Source: Ascaphus truei
Lineage: Eukaryota; Chordata; Amphibia; Anura; Ascaphidae
Assembly: GCA_036426205.1 (NCBI GenBank)
Contig: CM071570.1
Span: forward strand, 76,626,045-76,690,044
Reading direction: 5' to 3'
DNA: 64,000 nt
The position numbers were made by a program, and so were the translations under genes. The notes beneath the pieces were generated by a model. It ran no database searches, had not been told where the DNA came from, and saw nothing but the letters and a program-made list of their open reading frames with translations. Of the stretch, positions 22,385-33,650 are shown piece after piece. The number at the start of each line of letters is the position of its first letter. Position 1 is the stretch's first letter.

Positions 22385-23629
22385 GTGCTGATCGGCACTC
22401 TGAAATGGAGATTTCATCGGCAATTGGTCCCGCCAACTAAAGTTGGCAAGTTGGAGGGGAGAAGGATCGGCAAGGTTGCCGGGACGGCACTTATAAAAAA
22501 AACCTCATCTCTACATCAATGGAGTCAATGGAGCGGGGACTTATAACATTATAGGACTGTTTACGTTCTATTGCTCATAATAAAAATGTGCTTGGCATTA
22601 CAGTGTCGAGGTCATTCACTTCATCGTGTCAGCGCTTACGTTTATTATTGGCAGAACATTGTACTTTTATATGTTATGATGATTTGCGTGTCACATTAGT
22701 CTTAATGTTATGATGTGTCAATGGAAAATCCTATACTCAATTCTTAAAGGAACAGGTCACATAATATGAAACATGTTACTTAAGTGTGCTTCAATTTATT
22801 ATATTATGTAACACATTTCACACATCTAACAGATCTAGCGTATAGTAATGTTGCTATACATTATACAATGCTTGTAATGTGTAACGCATGATCCAACGTA
22901 AATGTAGCTGTTTGTTTTCATGTTTACATGTACTTTGTGACCTCCCTCTTTTGATGTCGTTCGCAATTGGACACTCAATAACATTGCATGTTTACATTGT
23001 ACACGATGCATTAGAATCACTTCATGCTAACTTATACACACATCTATAATAGTTACTCATTTTTACACGATTGAAACTGAATCAATAGCAACTATCCTGA
23101 TGGCATTAAATTATGCATATGCACATTACAATTAGTTCATGTGAACAGGTGACAATAACATGCCAAATTACACATATTGCAACGTAGTTTCTCAACGTCA
23201 ATGTCATGGTTGTATCCTAATTAGATGACTGAGTGTTGCGTTCTGAAGTGGTACATGCATTACACATTCCAGAAGTACTTGCCAATAAATGCTTGTACAA
23301 AGCTTAACGTTACATCATTCTCAAATATCATGATTGCCTGGTGAACACACATAAATAATCCTTTTAATTGCTACTGGATACACGTTGGGAGTGAACAACT
23401 TGGATATGTTAATGTAACACCTTGCACTTCAGCAAGTCACCTGACATCATCACATAGGTATTTAAAGGAGGGCAATTACCTGTGCATTCACAGCTACAGA
23501 CCTGAAAATGATGCGAATGTTTATGAGACGGAGGAAGATTCTATTGGACGAGAGGCTTGCTGATGGAGAGGATGTCACAGGCCAAGGAAGGGACAGGGAC
23601 AGAGGCAGGGACAGTGGCAGGGACAGTGA

Positions 23630-24842
23630 CAGGGCAGGCACGCGGACAGGAGAGGGAGAGGTCGAGTGAGAGGGCAAGGAGATGAGAGGAGAAGAGAGAG
23701 GAGAGAAGTTGTGCCTCGTCCTCGTTTGTACAGGGAGAGAACCCTGTTAGATGGGATGAGTGAAAAGGAGATTGTAAGTCGCTATCGTTTGAGTTCAGCA
23801 GCAATCTTAGCTCTTTATGAAGAGATACGGGGAGATTTAGATTTTGTGACAGCCAGAGGTCGTGCAGTCCCTGGGCTTGTTAAAATGCTGTGCTCATTAC
23901 ATTATCTTGCTTCCGCGTCATTCCAGACAACTGTGGGCATAGTGGGCGGGGTCTCGCAATCTACATTCTTGCGGGCCTTTACCCAGTTTCTATGTGCACT
24001 CAATAGACGCGCTAGGAATTATATTCGTTTTCCTACAGAGCACACAGAGTGTCTGGAAGTCAGGAATGGCTTTTATACCATAGCCGGGATACCATGTGTG
24101 ATGGGTGCAATCGATTGCACCCATTTTGCTTTGATCCCGCCTAGTCAGAGTGAGCATGCTTACCGCAACCGTAAGCACTACCATTCCCTGAATGTACAGG
24201 TGGTATGCGATGCCACAATGAAGATTATGCATGTGGTAGCCAAATTCCCTGGTTCCAGTCACGATTCCTCTATCCTGAGAAACTCATCAGTCTTCCATGC
24301 TTTCGAAGAAGGCTATTTTGGACCTGGTTGGCTGGTGGGTGAGTACATATTATGATGTGTTAACAAATAACTCTTGGTTTTCTAGGAAATGTTGTATGTA
24401 ATAATGTTAACACAAATTGTTTCATATTTGTGCACAATGGATTATAGGTGACTCAGGATACAGAATTAGGCAGTGGCTGTTGACCCCTGTGGCAAACCCT
24501 CAATGTGAAGCAGAGGAGAGGTACAATGTTGCCCATATATCTACGCGATCCATCATAGAGAGGACATTTGGGCTTATCAAGACAAGATTTAGGTGTCTTG
24601 ATAGAACTGGTGGGGCACTTCAATATAAGCCTGCTAAAGTGTCTGATATTATAATTGCATGTTGCATTTTGCACAATGTGGCACTCCGCAATAATGTACA
24701 AACAGACATACGTCAGGGCTTGGAGGAGGAGTATCCCGTCAATTTACCAGCTGACACTGACCAAACAGCCAGTGGTGTTGAGACACGTCTGAATGTCATA
24801 AACACATTTTTTTCATGTAAGCAAATACATATATGTTCATAG
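23630..24842 (+). CDS. Harbinger transposase (HARBI1-like DDE nuclease), one intron
   Basis: Cuts and inserts the transposon. The frame is open from 23630. Exon 1 runs to 24338, where GTGAGT forms a donor; exon 2 starts at 24448 after TTATAG. The 109-bp intron is phase 1 and splicing restores GDSGY. Catalytic DDE: Asp in GAIDCTHFAL (24113-24115), Asp of GDSGY (24450-24452), Glu of SIIERTFG (24558-24560). PGSSHDSSI and IACCILHN blocks are also present. The product is about 355 residues, close to HARBI1-type length. Start unclear: the first in-frame ATG (23756) lies inside the conserved N-terminus. An ATG at 23509 opens a basic N-terminus (MRRRKILLDERL) in another frame and reaches TGA at 23669, so a frameshift in the Gly/Arg/Asp-rich repeat (about 23590-23660) is likely. 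A short third exon after 24819 is possible. Confidence 0.9.
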
Positions 24843-25192
24843 TACTACATAGATGTATTTATTCTTTGTTATGATAAATACATTTGTCCAAATACCATTC
24901 ACTTAGGAAACAGATGAATATGGTTCGCACACCTTTCTCTTCTCTGCTGTGTGGACAATTGCATGTGGCACCGGTATGTCATTCATCAACAGGTTGTATT
25001 ATACTTCTTACCACTAAAAGGTGTTGTGTGTACGTAATAATGTGTACTAAATCTATATTTTCTGTACATGCTATTTTTGGATAGGCATACACAATAAACC
25101 TACTATGTCGATAGCCAATAGCTAGTGCAGTATGGTTACATACATACCTAGGATAACATGTCTTTGAAGAATCAATGCAAAGATAGACTTAC

Positions 25193-25622
25193 CTAGTAAA
25201 TGGCCATACAGACAGTCATAGTGCTCCAGAATCCCTGTGACAAGAACTCTGTTTTCCTCTTCATTGAACCGAGGATTACGTGGCCGCTCCAGACGTTTCT
25301 TCCGAATACGTGCAGGCCCAGAGCTTGGCTGCTGCTGACTGGACTCTCCTTCTTCCAATGGAAGAGACTCCAAAAGCTGGCCACCAGCAACCACCCCACC
25401 ACCACGCAACCCAGCAGCACCAGCAACAGAGCCACCAGCAGCACTCACACTCACAGCAACACCACTCGCACTCCCAGCAACACCATTCGCACTCGCAGCA
25501 ACAGCACACCCCTGAATCCTACGTTCACTCAGACGCGTACTCACACGACTACCAGTACCACTCACACCAGCATCACTCTTCCCACGCCTTGCGGCCATAC
25601 CTCTAGCACTCACAAAGAACAT
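25193..25622 (-). CDS. Harbinger Myb/SANT-like DNA-binding protein, exon 1
   Basis: Second gene of the transposon, convergent with the transposase. In known Harbinger systems this protein helps nuclear import and end recognition. From Met at 25622 (or MAARRGK at about 25598) the product begins with a Ser/Ala/Gly/Val-rich low-complexity stretch (residues ~25-80) and an acidic ESLPLEEGESSQQQ patch. A basic RIRKKRLERPR segment follows, then the first helix of a Myb/SANT-like domain (NPRFNEEENRVLVTGILEHY). The minus strand then has GTAAGT at 25192-25187, a strong donor, after ~143 codons. No clear second exon (remaining helices) was found between the donor and the transposase end at 24842, so the gene may be truncated or exon 2 decayed. 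Confidence 0.78.
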
Positions 25623-25768
25623 AAAAGAAATTTAAAGACAATCGCACTGAACACTTACAAAGTGAAAACAAGACAAAGATGTTAACAAAACAACACAGAA
25701 CAAACCTCTCACAATACACAACAACTCTCTCAGTCAATATGAAATATGTAAATCGCCCAGCTCTGAGT

Positions 25769-25790
25769 GTCTCTCTCTCTCTCTCTCTCT
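25769..25790 (+). repeat. (CT)n microsatellite
   Basis: About ten CT units inside the Harbinger element, upstream of the Myb-like gene. Confidence 0.85.
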
Positions 25791-26096
25791 CCCAACAACA
25801 CAAAGAATGAATAAAAATACACGCTGCCTTTAAATGGGCCGCTCAATCCAAAACATGCTTGCTTCGGCAGATTCAGCAAGAAGTTTCATTGGGGAACCTA
25901 ACACCACCCCGCCATGCACGCCGATACACCTGTGTGTGATCAGCAAATCATCGGCAGAGTGGGAGCAAATGTTTTCAACTTGATTCGGAAGGGATTCGGC
26001 ACTTATTGCATACAGAGAGGGAAAATCGGCAGAATCATGCCGATAAGGTACCCTTGGCGATTGCACTTTTTTGGCGCTTACTGCATAGAGCCCTAA

Positions 26097-28917
26097 GTCA
26101 CAAAGGCATATTCTTAGTATATTAACCCCTTCAGGGTATATTTCACAGAATTCACAAACATTTGTATGCATTCAGCATAGGGACCTGCTATTGAGGCTTA
26201 CCTTGATCAAAAGACGACAGAGAAGCCCAATGCTACATCCAACATGACAAAAATACACAGTAAAACACTTATATATCTGCTGAAAAGGGGTCATTTAGTT
26301 TAACCCTTTGGCCAAAGCATTGTAAGCTTGCGAGCCACGACAAGGCAGACCCTGTTCGCAAGTCCTAACACACTTGTGTCCTTATCAAAAGATGCAACCA
26401 AAAGTCTCCTTTGTCTTACAGACTTAGGTTTCACCATGCATATTTATTTCCCCATTTATTGTTAGCCCAATGGGAGAAGCCCATGGATTCACTTTCTGTT
26501 CTTTATTTTATTAATCCAATACTTAAAATAAATTCAACTTTTAAAGAGAAAGATACTAGGATTGAAGATCCTTATGATGTCTAGAGTAGCATATCAGGCT
26601 TGCACCACACAAAACAAATGAAAACAATAATTAAATGCTAAGTAGGTTTCTACTCTGAAGTCCTCAAATCTCTAGAGTAGACTACTAACACATTTTCTGT
26701 TGAAGTAATCTCCTATGATATGTGTCTTTCTTCAATTAGTTATATGGAGATCCTGCAATAAAAGGCTTACCACAGTAATAGCCAACACTTGTAATGGTAC
26801 AATGTTACTAGTCTGTGTCAATTAATAGTAATAGTCCCCAGTTTAACTTCTAAAATGCACCTCAAAGAGTTTGGGACTTTTTGGGATTGAGGTAAAAAGA
26901 CAGAGGGGAGAGAAAGAACACTTGGAAGTAGTTGTCTAGAACCGGAGGAACCCATAATTATGTGGTTTCACTTGTAAGTCAATTAGTGATGGAGCATCAC
27001 AGGTGGTGCAATGCACTGCACTCTCATATGGTGTTTCAGGAGCAGGCTGTGGAGTGCACCGAATTAAAAGGATATATCCCTGGTAATAATTCACATCTGG
27101 GAGAAACAATATGACTGCTGGAATCCACTTCGATCCAGCAGCCAACAGGTGATGATGTGACTTGCTGTTGGGTGACCTTGCAGCCATCTTTGTTATTCCA
27201 CGCATGCACTGACAAAAATAAAAAATCTCAGCAGACAGGGAGTCCTGATTCACATCAGGTAACACAGACGCGGTTTTGGGGCCAATATTAGGTGGCTGCA
27301 TGCAGTTGGAAGACTCTCAACAAGCTATCAATGCCAACACTCCGCTGGTCCATTATAGCAGCTGTATTCCTGCCCCCACTACTCCTGTCATGGTTTTCTA
27401 AATAAAAACTGGTTCACCAGAAACCACTGCCAGTCGAATAATTTGGGGTCATTTTCACATCAGTACAGTTGCGATCTCTGAAAGCTAATAGCCCATTGGG
27501 CACTGTGTCTATGGTTATGTTCCAAGTGTTGTGGATTAATCTGGACTGGCTAACTAACGCTAATTACAGACCCAGTGATAACAGCTGTCAGGGGGGCAGC
27601 TTTTAATGGTGAGATTGAGTCTGTCCATTTAAAACAAAAAAGACAACTCTTGAATAGAGCTTACAGCATACAATTACTTTTTCTTTCTTTTATTAAAAAT
27701 GTATTTACTATGAAGTCGTCAAATGTACAAAACAACTCATTGAAAAGACATATGCCTCATATTATGTTCTTCTTATTGAAGTAATTATTCTGGGAATTCA
27801 TTTATTTCTCTGTTTCATTTGTATTTATCTGTTACTCTTTAATACAAATACCGAAGGATTTACTTGGCATTGCTCTAATAAAACACAGGGATTTGCAGCT
27901 CGTGCCAAACGAACTTCCTGCAAAAAGTCGAATTTTCAAGTGATTATGGGTTACAAAGGATATTGTACCACTGCAAGCTGCTCTGTATCTTCACCACTGT
28001 TGAGCATGTGACAGATGTCTTGTGTTAATGTTGAATGATTAAATGTCATCTCAGAAACCACTCCCTAAATATATGGAATTCTACCTCTTCGTCCACACAA
28101 TCTGCCTTCAATCTGCTAAATCGTTTAAAGCCCTCAATGTCCTTGATTGTCAATAAAGCTACATAGCACAATCCTCATTCCAATTCCAAAGGCCAACCCA
28201 GCTACATTCTCACACTGCTCTGATGCTACTTTAGCACTGTCTAAAGCCAACAATGCTGGAACATTGGTTCATCCTTTAAATACATCATCCAACTTTTTTT
28301 TAATCAAGGTTTTAGAAGTGAATGAAGTGCCAAAACCTATATGAAATCTACCAACCAGTGGAGGCGTAGCCTTCTTTGCAGAGGGTGGAATTGGTTCGAG
28401 AGAAATCTAGTGCTAGTACGTAATTAACTTGATTAAGTAACTCGGTGGTTTATTCACTAAGGTGTAATAGCACATTTGCTTTACTAATGGGTCAAAGTAT
28501 CAAAGTAAAGAAAGTTGGCTTGGACACAATAATGCCTTCTTCAATATTCTGCAGGTCGCTACACCACATATATCAAAAAAAATGTGGTAATCACCTTTTT
28601 TATATCTGAGGCCAACTGTTGGCCAGAGGGGCTTAATACACCTCAAAAAGACATTACATCAATGACAGACTCGGAATTGTATACTGTACATAATATATGT
28701 GACAATAACTCAACCTTACTGTCGCCTATAGAAACTCCCCAAAGCTCAAGGTGACATTCCGGGAGCAAGATAGGTGCAAAGTAACAACATACTGATACCG
28801 AGAATAACAATCACAGTATCAATTTAATACCATCCTAGACCCTCCCCCCACCCCCCCCCCCAAAACACACACTTTTTCAATGTTAGAGACCGTTAGAGAC
28901 TATATTTTCATGGCTAT
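26097..28917. other. Unassigned, mostly unique-looking DNA
   Basis: No coding similarity or repeat family recognised. A C-rich run (CCCTCCCCCC then C12) lies at 28842-28862. Confidence 0.55.
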
Positions 28918-28927
28918 GAGCTGAAGG

Positions 28928-29170
28928 TGTTGCTCAGTGAGTAAAGACACTGACACTGGAAGCAATGACACTAACTTTGAAACCGGGAGGTCTGGTTCAA
29001 ATCCCAGTGTCAGCTCGTGCAAGTCACTTTATCTCCCTGTGCCTCAGGCACGAATAAATAGATTATAATATCTACAGGGCAGGGACCCATTGCGCCTGCA
29101 AAATTCTATGTGCAGCGCTGCGTACACTGTCAGTGCTACAGAAAACAAACAAAATCATATTATTATAACT
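28928..29170 (+). mobile_element. tRNA-derived CORE-type SINE
   Basis: RNA polymerase III promoter: box A in TGCTCAGTGAGTAAAG (28930-28945) and box B GGTTCAAATCC (28994-29004). Then a MIR-like core (GCAAGTCACTTTATCTCCCT GTGCCTCAGG) and a LINE-related tail with CAGGGCAGGGACCCATTG and GCAGCGCTGCGTACACTG. The tail resembles the L2-like LINE end at 8540-8715, its probable reverse-transcriptase donor. Confidence 0.85.
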
Positions 29171-29526
29171 AAACCTATTGCAGTTAATCTAATAAACTCC
29201 AAGAAACATAAATGTTCAGATTTACTAAGCAGGACACAGATGTAAAGCAGAAATTCTTCCAAAAAATGAAAGTAACATTATGCTGCAATGGACAATGTAT
29301 GAAAAATGTTTCCTAATTCTTTATTTTTGCTCTATTTTCAATTGTTTTTCTATTACACTGATATTAGCAGACCCTGAGGCAACAGCTTTTTAATTTTTTT
29401 AGTTAATAGGTATGAATAACTGTTCATTTTGTACAGATAGAAACTGCAACCAGAGAATTTTAAATACTTAGCTTTAGTAAAGAGCAGAAACAAGTAAAGG
29501 TCCCCGGTTAGGAAAATGAGTGTATA

Positions 29527-29557
29527 TAGAGATATATAGATAGAGATATTATAGATA

Positions 29558-29590
<33 letters not shown>
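29527..29590 (+). repeat. (TA)n-rich microsatellite
   Basis: Irregular ATAGAT units passing into pure (TA)n near 29560-29588. Confidence 0.9.
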
Positions 29591-29593
<3 letters not shown>

Positions 29594-29599
29594 CATTTT

Positions 29600-30552
29600 A
29601 AATGAATCTTTTCATTCATGTATCAGACTCGTTGTGTATTTGTATTTGATTAATCCAATCAATGAGCATTTAATCAATCCTTCTGTACTTCTCTACTTCA
29701 AGGCTCCCTGGTAGCTCAAAAACTTCCGAGATTCAGGCAACCACAGCAAGCACCAGACAACAGGACCAACGAAAGACATTCCGTGGCCCAGGATTCAACC
29801 ACGGACCTGGAACCACATCAGGACATGGTTGTGAGAATGGGGGTCAGTTTTGGCCATTGTTGAGCAGGGGGACGCGCTGGTCCTGGAGAATGGGGGGACC
29901 TGGGCCCAGGGAGCTCAGATGACCAGGCCCCTTGATTCACCAGGCCTGTCACCCCCTTACCGGTGGCCCTGACAGACAATTACATTGAAGATTCCAGTTT
30001 AACAACCAAACAGAAGAAAAACAAATTAATCTGCAAGGCGATTAGTAAAACAGTATCTGCAATGTTATTTATGGCATATTGGCATTCTAATAAAATGTAC
30101 TGTGCCAGAGAAAAGTATCCCATCGTTTCTAATTAATTCAGTACCCCAATCAAGTTCAATAACACATAACACTAAGGGGCTTCAATGGGGAATTTTGTCT
30201 GAAAACAGTCCAATCGGTCGCTTCGGCTGCTACAGAACAAGCCTGTGCGTTTTTATCCTTTAAATGAGCCAACCTGAATTAATATATATACTGTATATTT
30301 CAACAAAGCAGAACAGGTTTAAAAAAAAAAAAGAAGTATTTTCACGTTTCTGAACAGGTTCAATTCAAAGCTAAATTACATGTTGATTATGGTTTTCCAT
30401 TAATTATTGATTTTATAGATAATACTTGTTAAAGTGGAATTAACTCTATTGTTTGAGAACAAATACTGCACAAATACTGTGTTTAGTGGGCTTGTAATCA
30501 GCTTTACCCACTTCTCTTATAATCTGATTCAAACAGATTTCCTCTGAAATCT

Positions 30553-30594
<42 letters not shown>

Positions 30595-31690
30595 TCGTTG
30601 ATATTAAAAAGGTCACAAATTTGCAACCGTCTTAAACTTTAATTTGCGTCGCTGCAATCAATTTACCAGGATGCGCTTACAGATCAACGTCGAAATCTCA
30701 AATCATAGCAATATGATTAATTACATTAGAGAAGTAAAAGAAGTGTACGCCGTGTCTAATGGAATTTGGGGTAATATTAGGTACTGTATTACTGGATGCA
30801 TTTTAGCCTATTTTCCCAAGCCCTATATTATGACTATGTTCATCATAATGCCTTTTGACCCTCTGCATTTACTCCATCATAATTATCCTTTAATACTCTT
30901 ATAAATGAACTTTTAGCTTATCTTTCGTTAATTCTCAGGACGACCAAAGCACTAACATAACAAAACCGGAGCCATCTGAACAAAGTGGTTAACCCTGTCA
31001 TGCACTGAATTCAGCACACAGTGGTCGTCAGAGATCTTTGAGAAGGGACCAGTGTGTGACGGCTGCCAGGGTGGTGCTTCAAACTGTTGTAATTGCAGCT
31101 TTCTTCAAATCTCCTCTCACACGGGTTTTATCTCAGAATGAGTTGCCTCATATGTTTGAAGGGATAATTGCATCCTCCTAGCCTTTTCTGCCCGTGGCTT
31201 GGTTTCAAAAGACACCCAAAGTGATTAACACTTGACAGTGGTCGAGCTGCAAATGCTCAGTTTAAAACCTTTTTTTCTGGGAATTCTCTTATTCCTCATT
31301 TGCAGCCATGGTAAACCATTGCAATGTCACACTGCGTTCCACCGAGCAGCCATGGGGCTCTCAGACTTTACCTTGCGACAGCGTACTTCATTATTAATAA
31401 TTATGTAGAACCACCATACATACTTGGTTCTGTTCATCAATAGAGTTTTTTTTTTCTTTTTTTTTTTAATAGAGTTTTATATATATATTTCTAAAATACA
31501 GGATCTAATTAAGACTGAGAACCTATGTTCAGAATGCTATCGTTTCTCATACCAGATGCCAAACGTATACAGAGATGTTGTTGCAGACGAGACTTCGAGA
31601 TCCTTCTTCGAACCTGCATATGATCTGGGCAGGGACCTACCCGTAGCTGGGGTTGGGCTGATTAGGGGAAGACCCAATAAATAATAAACA
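29600..31690. other. Low-repeat DNA, possible conserved non-coding region
   Basis: No gene. 29695-29975 is a local GC-rich patch (CTCCCTGGTAGCTC to GTGGCCCTGACAGAC) of unknown origin. (AT)n lies at 30558-30592 and a poly-T at 31439-31470. 30630-30960 has many homeodomain-type cores (for example ATGATTAATTACATTAG) and no repeat signature. Confidence 0.45.
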
Positions 31691-31840
31691 ATTTCTTCAA
31701 AGTACTCGTCTCCTCAAAGACAGAGATACAAAGTAAAGCTCACAAGTTCATAATGAAGTTTTTCATTTAATGTGACAGCCAGGAACAGTTCAAAGACAAC
31801 GTTTCAGGTCCCATATTGGACCTTTCATCACAAGCAGGAT
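31691..31840 (-). mobile_element. PLE tail fragment with hammerhead-like motif
   Basis: Minus strand 31835-31795: GTGATGA, stem II AGGTCC/GGACCT, GAAA, CGTTGTC. Stem II is perfect and GAAA intact, but CUGANGA has C to G (GTGATGA) and stem I is weak. A decayed relative of the other motifs in the window. Confidence 0.5.
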
Positions 31841-32631
31841 TTTCCTTGCCTGAGGCTGTCTCCCAGCACTTTGGAATTATTCCAATAAAGAATAAACCAG
31901 ACACCTCCCTCCCCCACCCCCTTCCCTGCTAAGCCAGCCCCTGCCCATGGCAAAAAAAATTGTTGCCACACTGATTTCTGGGACTCACCTTTCCCCAAGT
32001 CAGAGATGATTGGCAATATACAAAATCTGCATCAATTTGCATAGACAACATATGTATGAACCTTGCTCATCTTGTTTCTTATGTTGGGTGCAGATCTCTT
32101 AGGAGCAGACCAAAACCTGACGGATTTATGTGACGCAAAGAGAAATGGAAACAAAAGATTTTGATGATAAAGATGTATATTTTAGTGGATCAATATGGAT
32201 GAAACTGTACCTGCGCTTTCGAAATCTCAAAGGTTAAAGCTACATTTCATTCACAATGTATGTGCTTTTTTTTAATAAATCAGTTATGTAGTATTAGATA
32301 GCATGTCTTAAGCTTGTTTTCAATCTGTATGCCCTTTGTAATGATTTTTAATGTATTAGTTCATAATGGATAGCAAAAAAACATTTCCAATGGTGTATTA
32401 CAAGTAAAAAATTAAAAACCAATCTTAATTTTCAAGTGTAATGGCTGATTCATTATATTTGTAGTCCTCTTTTGAATTTTGGTGCCTGGTTTATCATCTG
32501 ATCGTAAACCACTCTCCTTCCTGCCCTGCAGCCAGCTCCTCATTGGTTTCTGATCTCAGTTTTGATCTGCGGTACCCACATATATAAACCCCTTAGTAGC
32601 CCAAGTGGTCAGCTGGCACCCCCAAAAATTA
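31841..32631. other. Unassigned DNA
   Basis: No gene or repeat recognised; pyrimidine-rich run at 31896-31930. Confidence 0.5.
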
Positions 32632-32633
32632 TA

Positions 32634-32850
32634 CAGCTCAACCCCGTTATAACGCGATCCGTTACAACGCAAATCGGCTTATAACACAATGCAAGCGTTG
32701 CTCCCAATTTTCGTATTTATGAATACTTTACAACACGATTATTGGTATCTTAAATACTTTATTGTACAATGCATACAATTGTACATTAATTCTAACACAA
32801 TCCGCTTATAGCCCGATGTGATTCTTTGGACCCCAGGCACAGTTGAGCTG
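32634..32850. mobile_element. Tigger/pogo-like MITE
   Basis: Left CAGCTCAACCCCGTTATAAC, right GTTGAGCTG, each flanked by TA (32632-32633, 32851-32852). Internal repeats of the form CGTTATAACGCGAT, TTACAACGC and CGCTTATAGCCCGAT. 217 bp, non-coding. Confidence 0.75.
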
Positions 32851-32852
32851 TA

Positions 32853-33125
32853 TGTGGTGTTCAGATTAAAAACAGCACATGGGTCAGGCAATTCCTTACT
32901 TAAACTCTTGTCTAGTACTACTACTGTAGCCCCATCTTTGAGCACTACTAGTTCTGTGTAAGGGTTGGTTGCATTAAGGGGTTAACTGTGGGGGCCCACT
33001 CAGATTACTCCCCTCCCCATCAAGTGATGTATGATGATGTAGATGTAATGGTATATATAGCTGCCCTTATGTTCTAGAAGCAGGTCCTCCAGAGTTCTGA
33101 CAGGGGTTCTCACTGTGAGTCCTGT
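32853..33125. other. Unassigned DNA
   Basis: No gene recognised between the MITE and the microsatellite. Confidence 0.5.
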
Positions 33126-33146
33126 AAATAGGTTTGTGTCTTTAGT

Positions 33147-33156
33147 ATATATATAT

Positions 33157-33206
<50 letters not shown>
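33147..33206 (+). repeat. (TA)n microsatellite ending in (AC)n
   Basis: About 25 TA units followed by ACACACAC, immediately left of the hammerhead-bearing element. Confidence 0.92.
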
Positions 33207-33216
33207 TTAGTTAAGT

Positions 33217-33650
33217 TATACAGTAATATTTCCATTTGCTATATGCTTTACTGTGGAGGGTTTTTGTCACTTTTTTTACCCACCATAACTTAACTAAGTG
33301 TGGTGAAACCTATCCCATGCTTCATTTTGCAAAGCCAGTATAACCAACCCCACACTGAGGAGACCCAATAAGGTCGAAACAGAGGTCTGTGGGCGGATTT
33401 ACTGGCTATGCATCTTAACCCAGGCTGTGCTCAAAAGCTGTGAAATGCAGCAAGCATAAGCTTATAGGGGATCATGTTATATGGTTTTGAAGCAAAAGGT
33501 GGCACTGTGTGCTCATTTGCATGTCATTTCCCAGAATCCTTTGCTACAGTAGAAGCACTGTGTGCTGGGTGATAATGGTGAAAGGCGGGGTTGCAGACCT
33601 GTCTAAGACATGCAAATGAGCATACAGTAATACTTCCATTTGTAATATAT
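33217..33650 (+). mobile_element. Retrozyme-like element with hammerhead, ~404-bp unit (+)
   Basis: ACAGTAATATTTCCATTTG (33220) recurs as ACAGTAATACTTCCATTTG (33624), so one full unit of 404 bp is followed by the start of a second. The unit holds a hammerhead with all consensus core bases (33349-33393) and no ORF. Related in reverse orientation to 45088-45566 and 59470-59935, sharing GTGGAGGGTTTTTGTCAC, TGCAAATGAGCACACAGTGC-type and CAGACCTGTCTAAGACATGC blocks. A greater-than-unit-length copy is what results when a circular or multimeric ribozyme RNA is reverse-transcribed. Confidence 0.75.
33349..33393 (+). ncRNA. Type I hammerhead ribozyme, consensus core
   Basis: Stem I CCCACA (33349-33354) pairs fully with TGTGGG (33388-33393). 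CTGAGGA is at 33355-33361; stem II is GACC/GGTC with loop CAATAA (33362-33375); GAAA is at 33376-33379. A minimal stem III follows (C33380-G33385), then the cleavage triplet GTC with the predicted cut after 33387. Every invariant hammerhead base is present. Confidence 0.85.

Larger units (their letters stand above)
22181..26093 (+). mobile_element. Autonomous-type PIF/Harbinger DNA transposon
   Basis: Terminal inverted repeats: left GGGCCTCATGCAGTAAGCGC, right (complement) GGGCTCTATGCAGTAAGCGC. The 3-bp target duplication TAA lies on both sides (22178-22180, 26094-26096), which fits Harbinger target choice. It carries both genes of the superfamily in convergent orientation: a DDE transposase on + and a Myb/SANT-like DNA-binding protein on -. 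Total 3.9 kb. The tips differ by two or three bases, so it is not brand new. Confidence 0.95.

Noticed and set aside
25200..25685. Thr/Ser- and Gln/His-rich plus-strand ORFs
   Set aside because: Shadows of the minus-strand Myb-like gene with its low-complexity N-terminus.
28928..29005. tRNA gene
   Set aside because: Box A and box B are present but the cloverleaf is not kept and a SINE core and tail follow.
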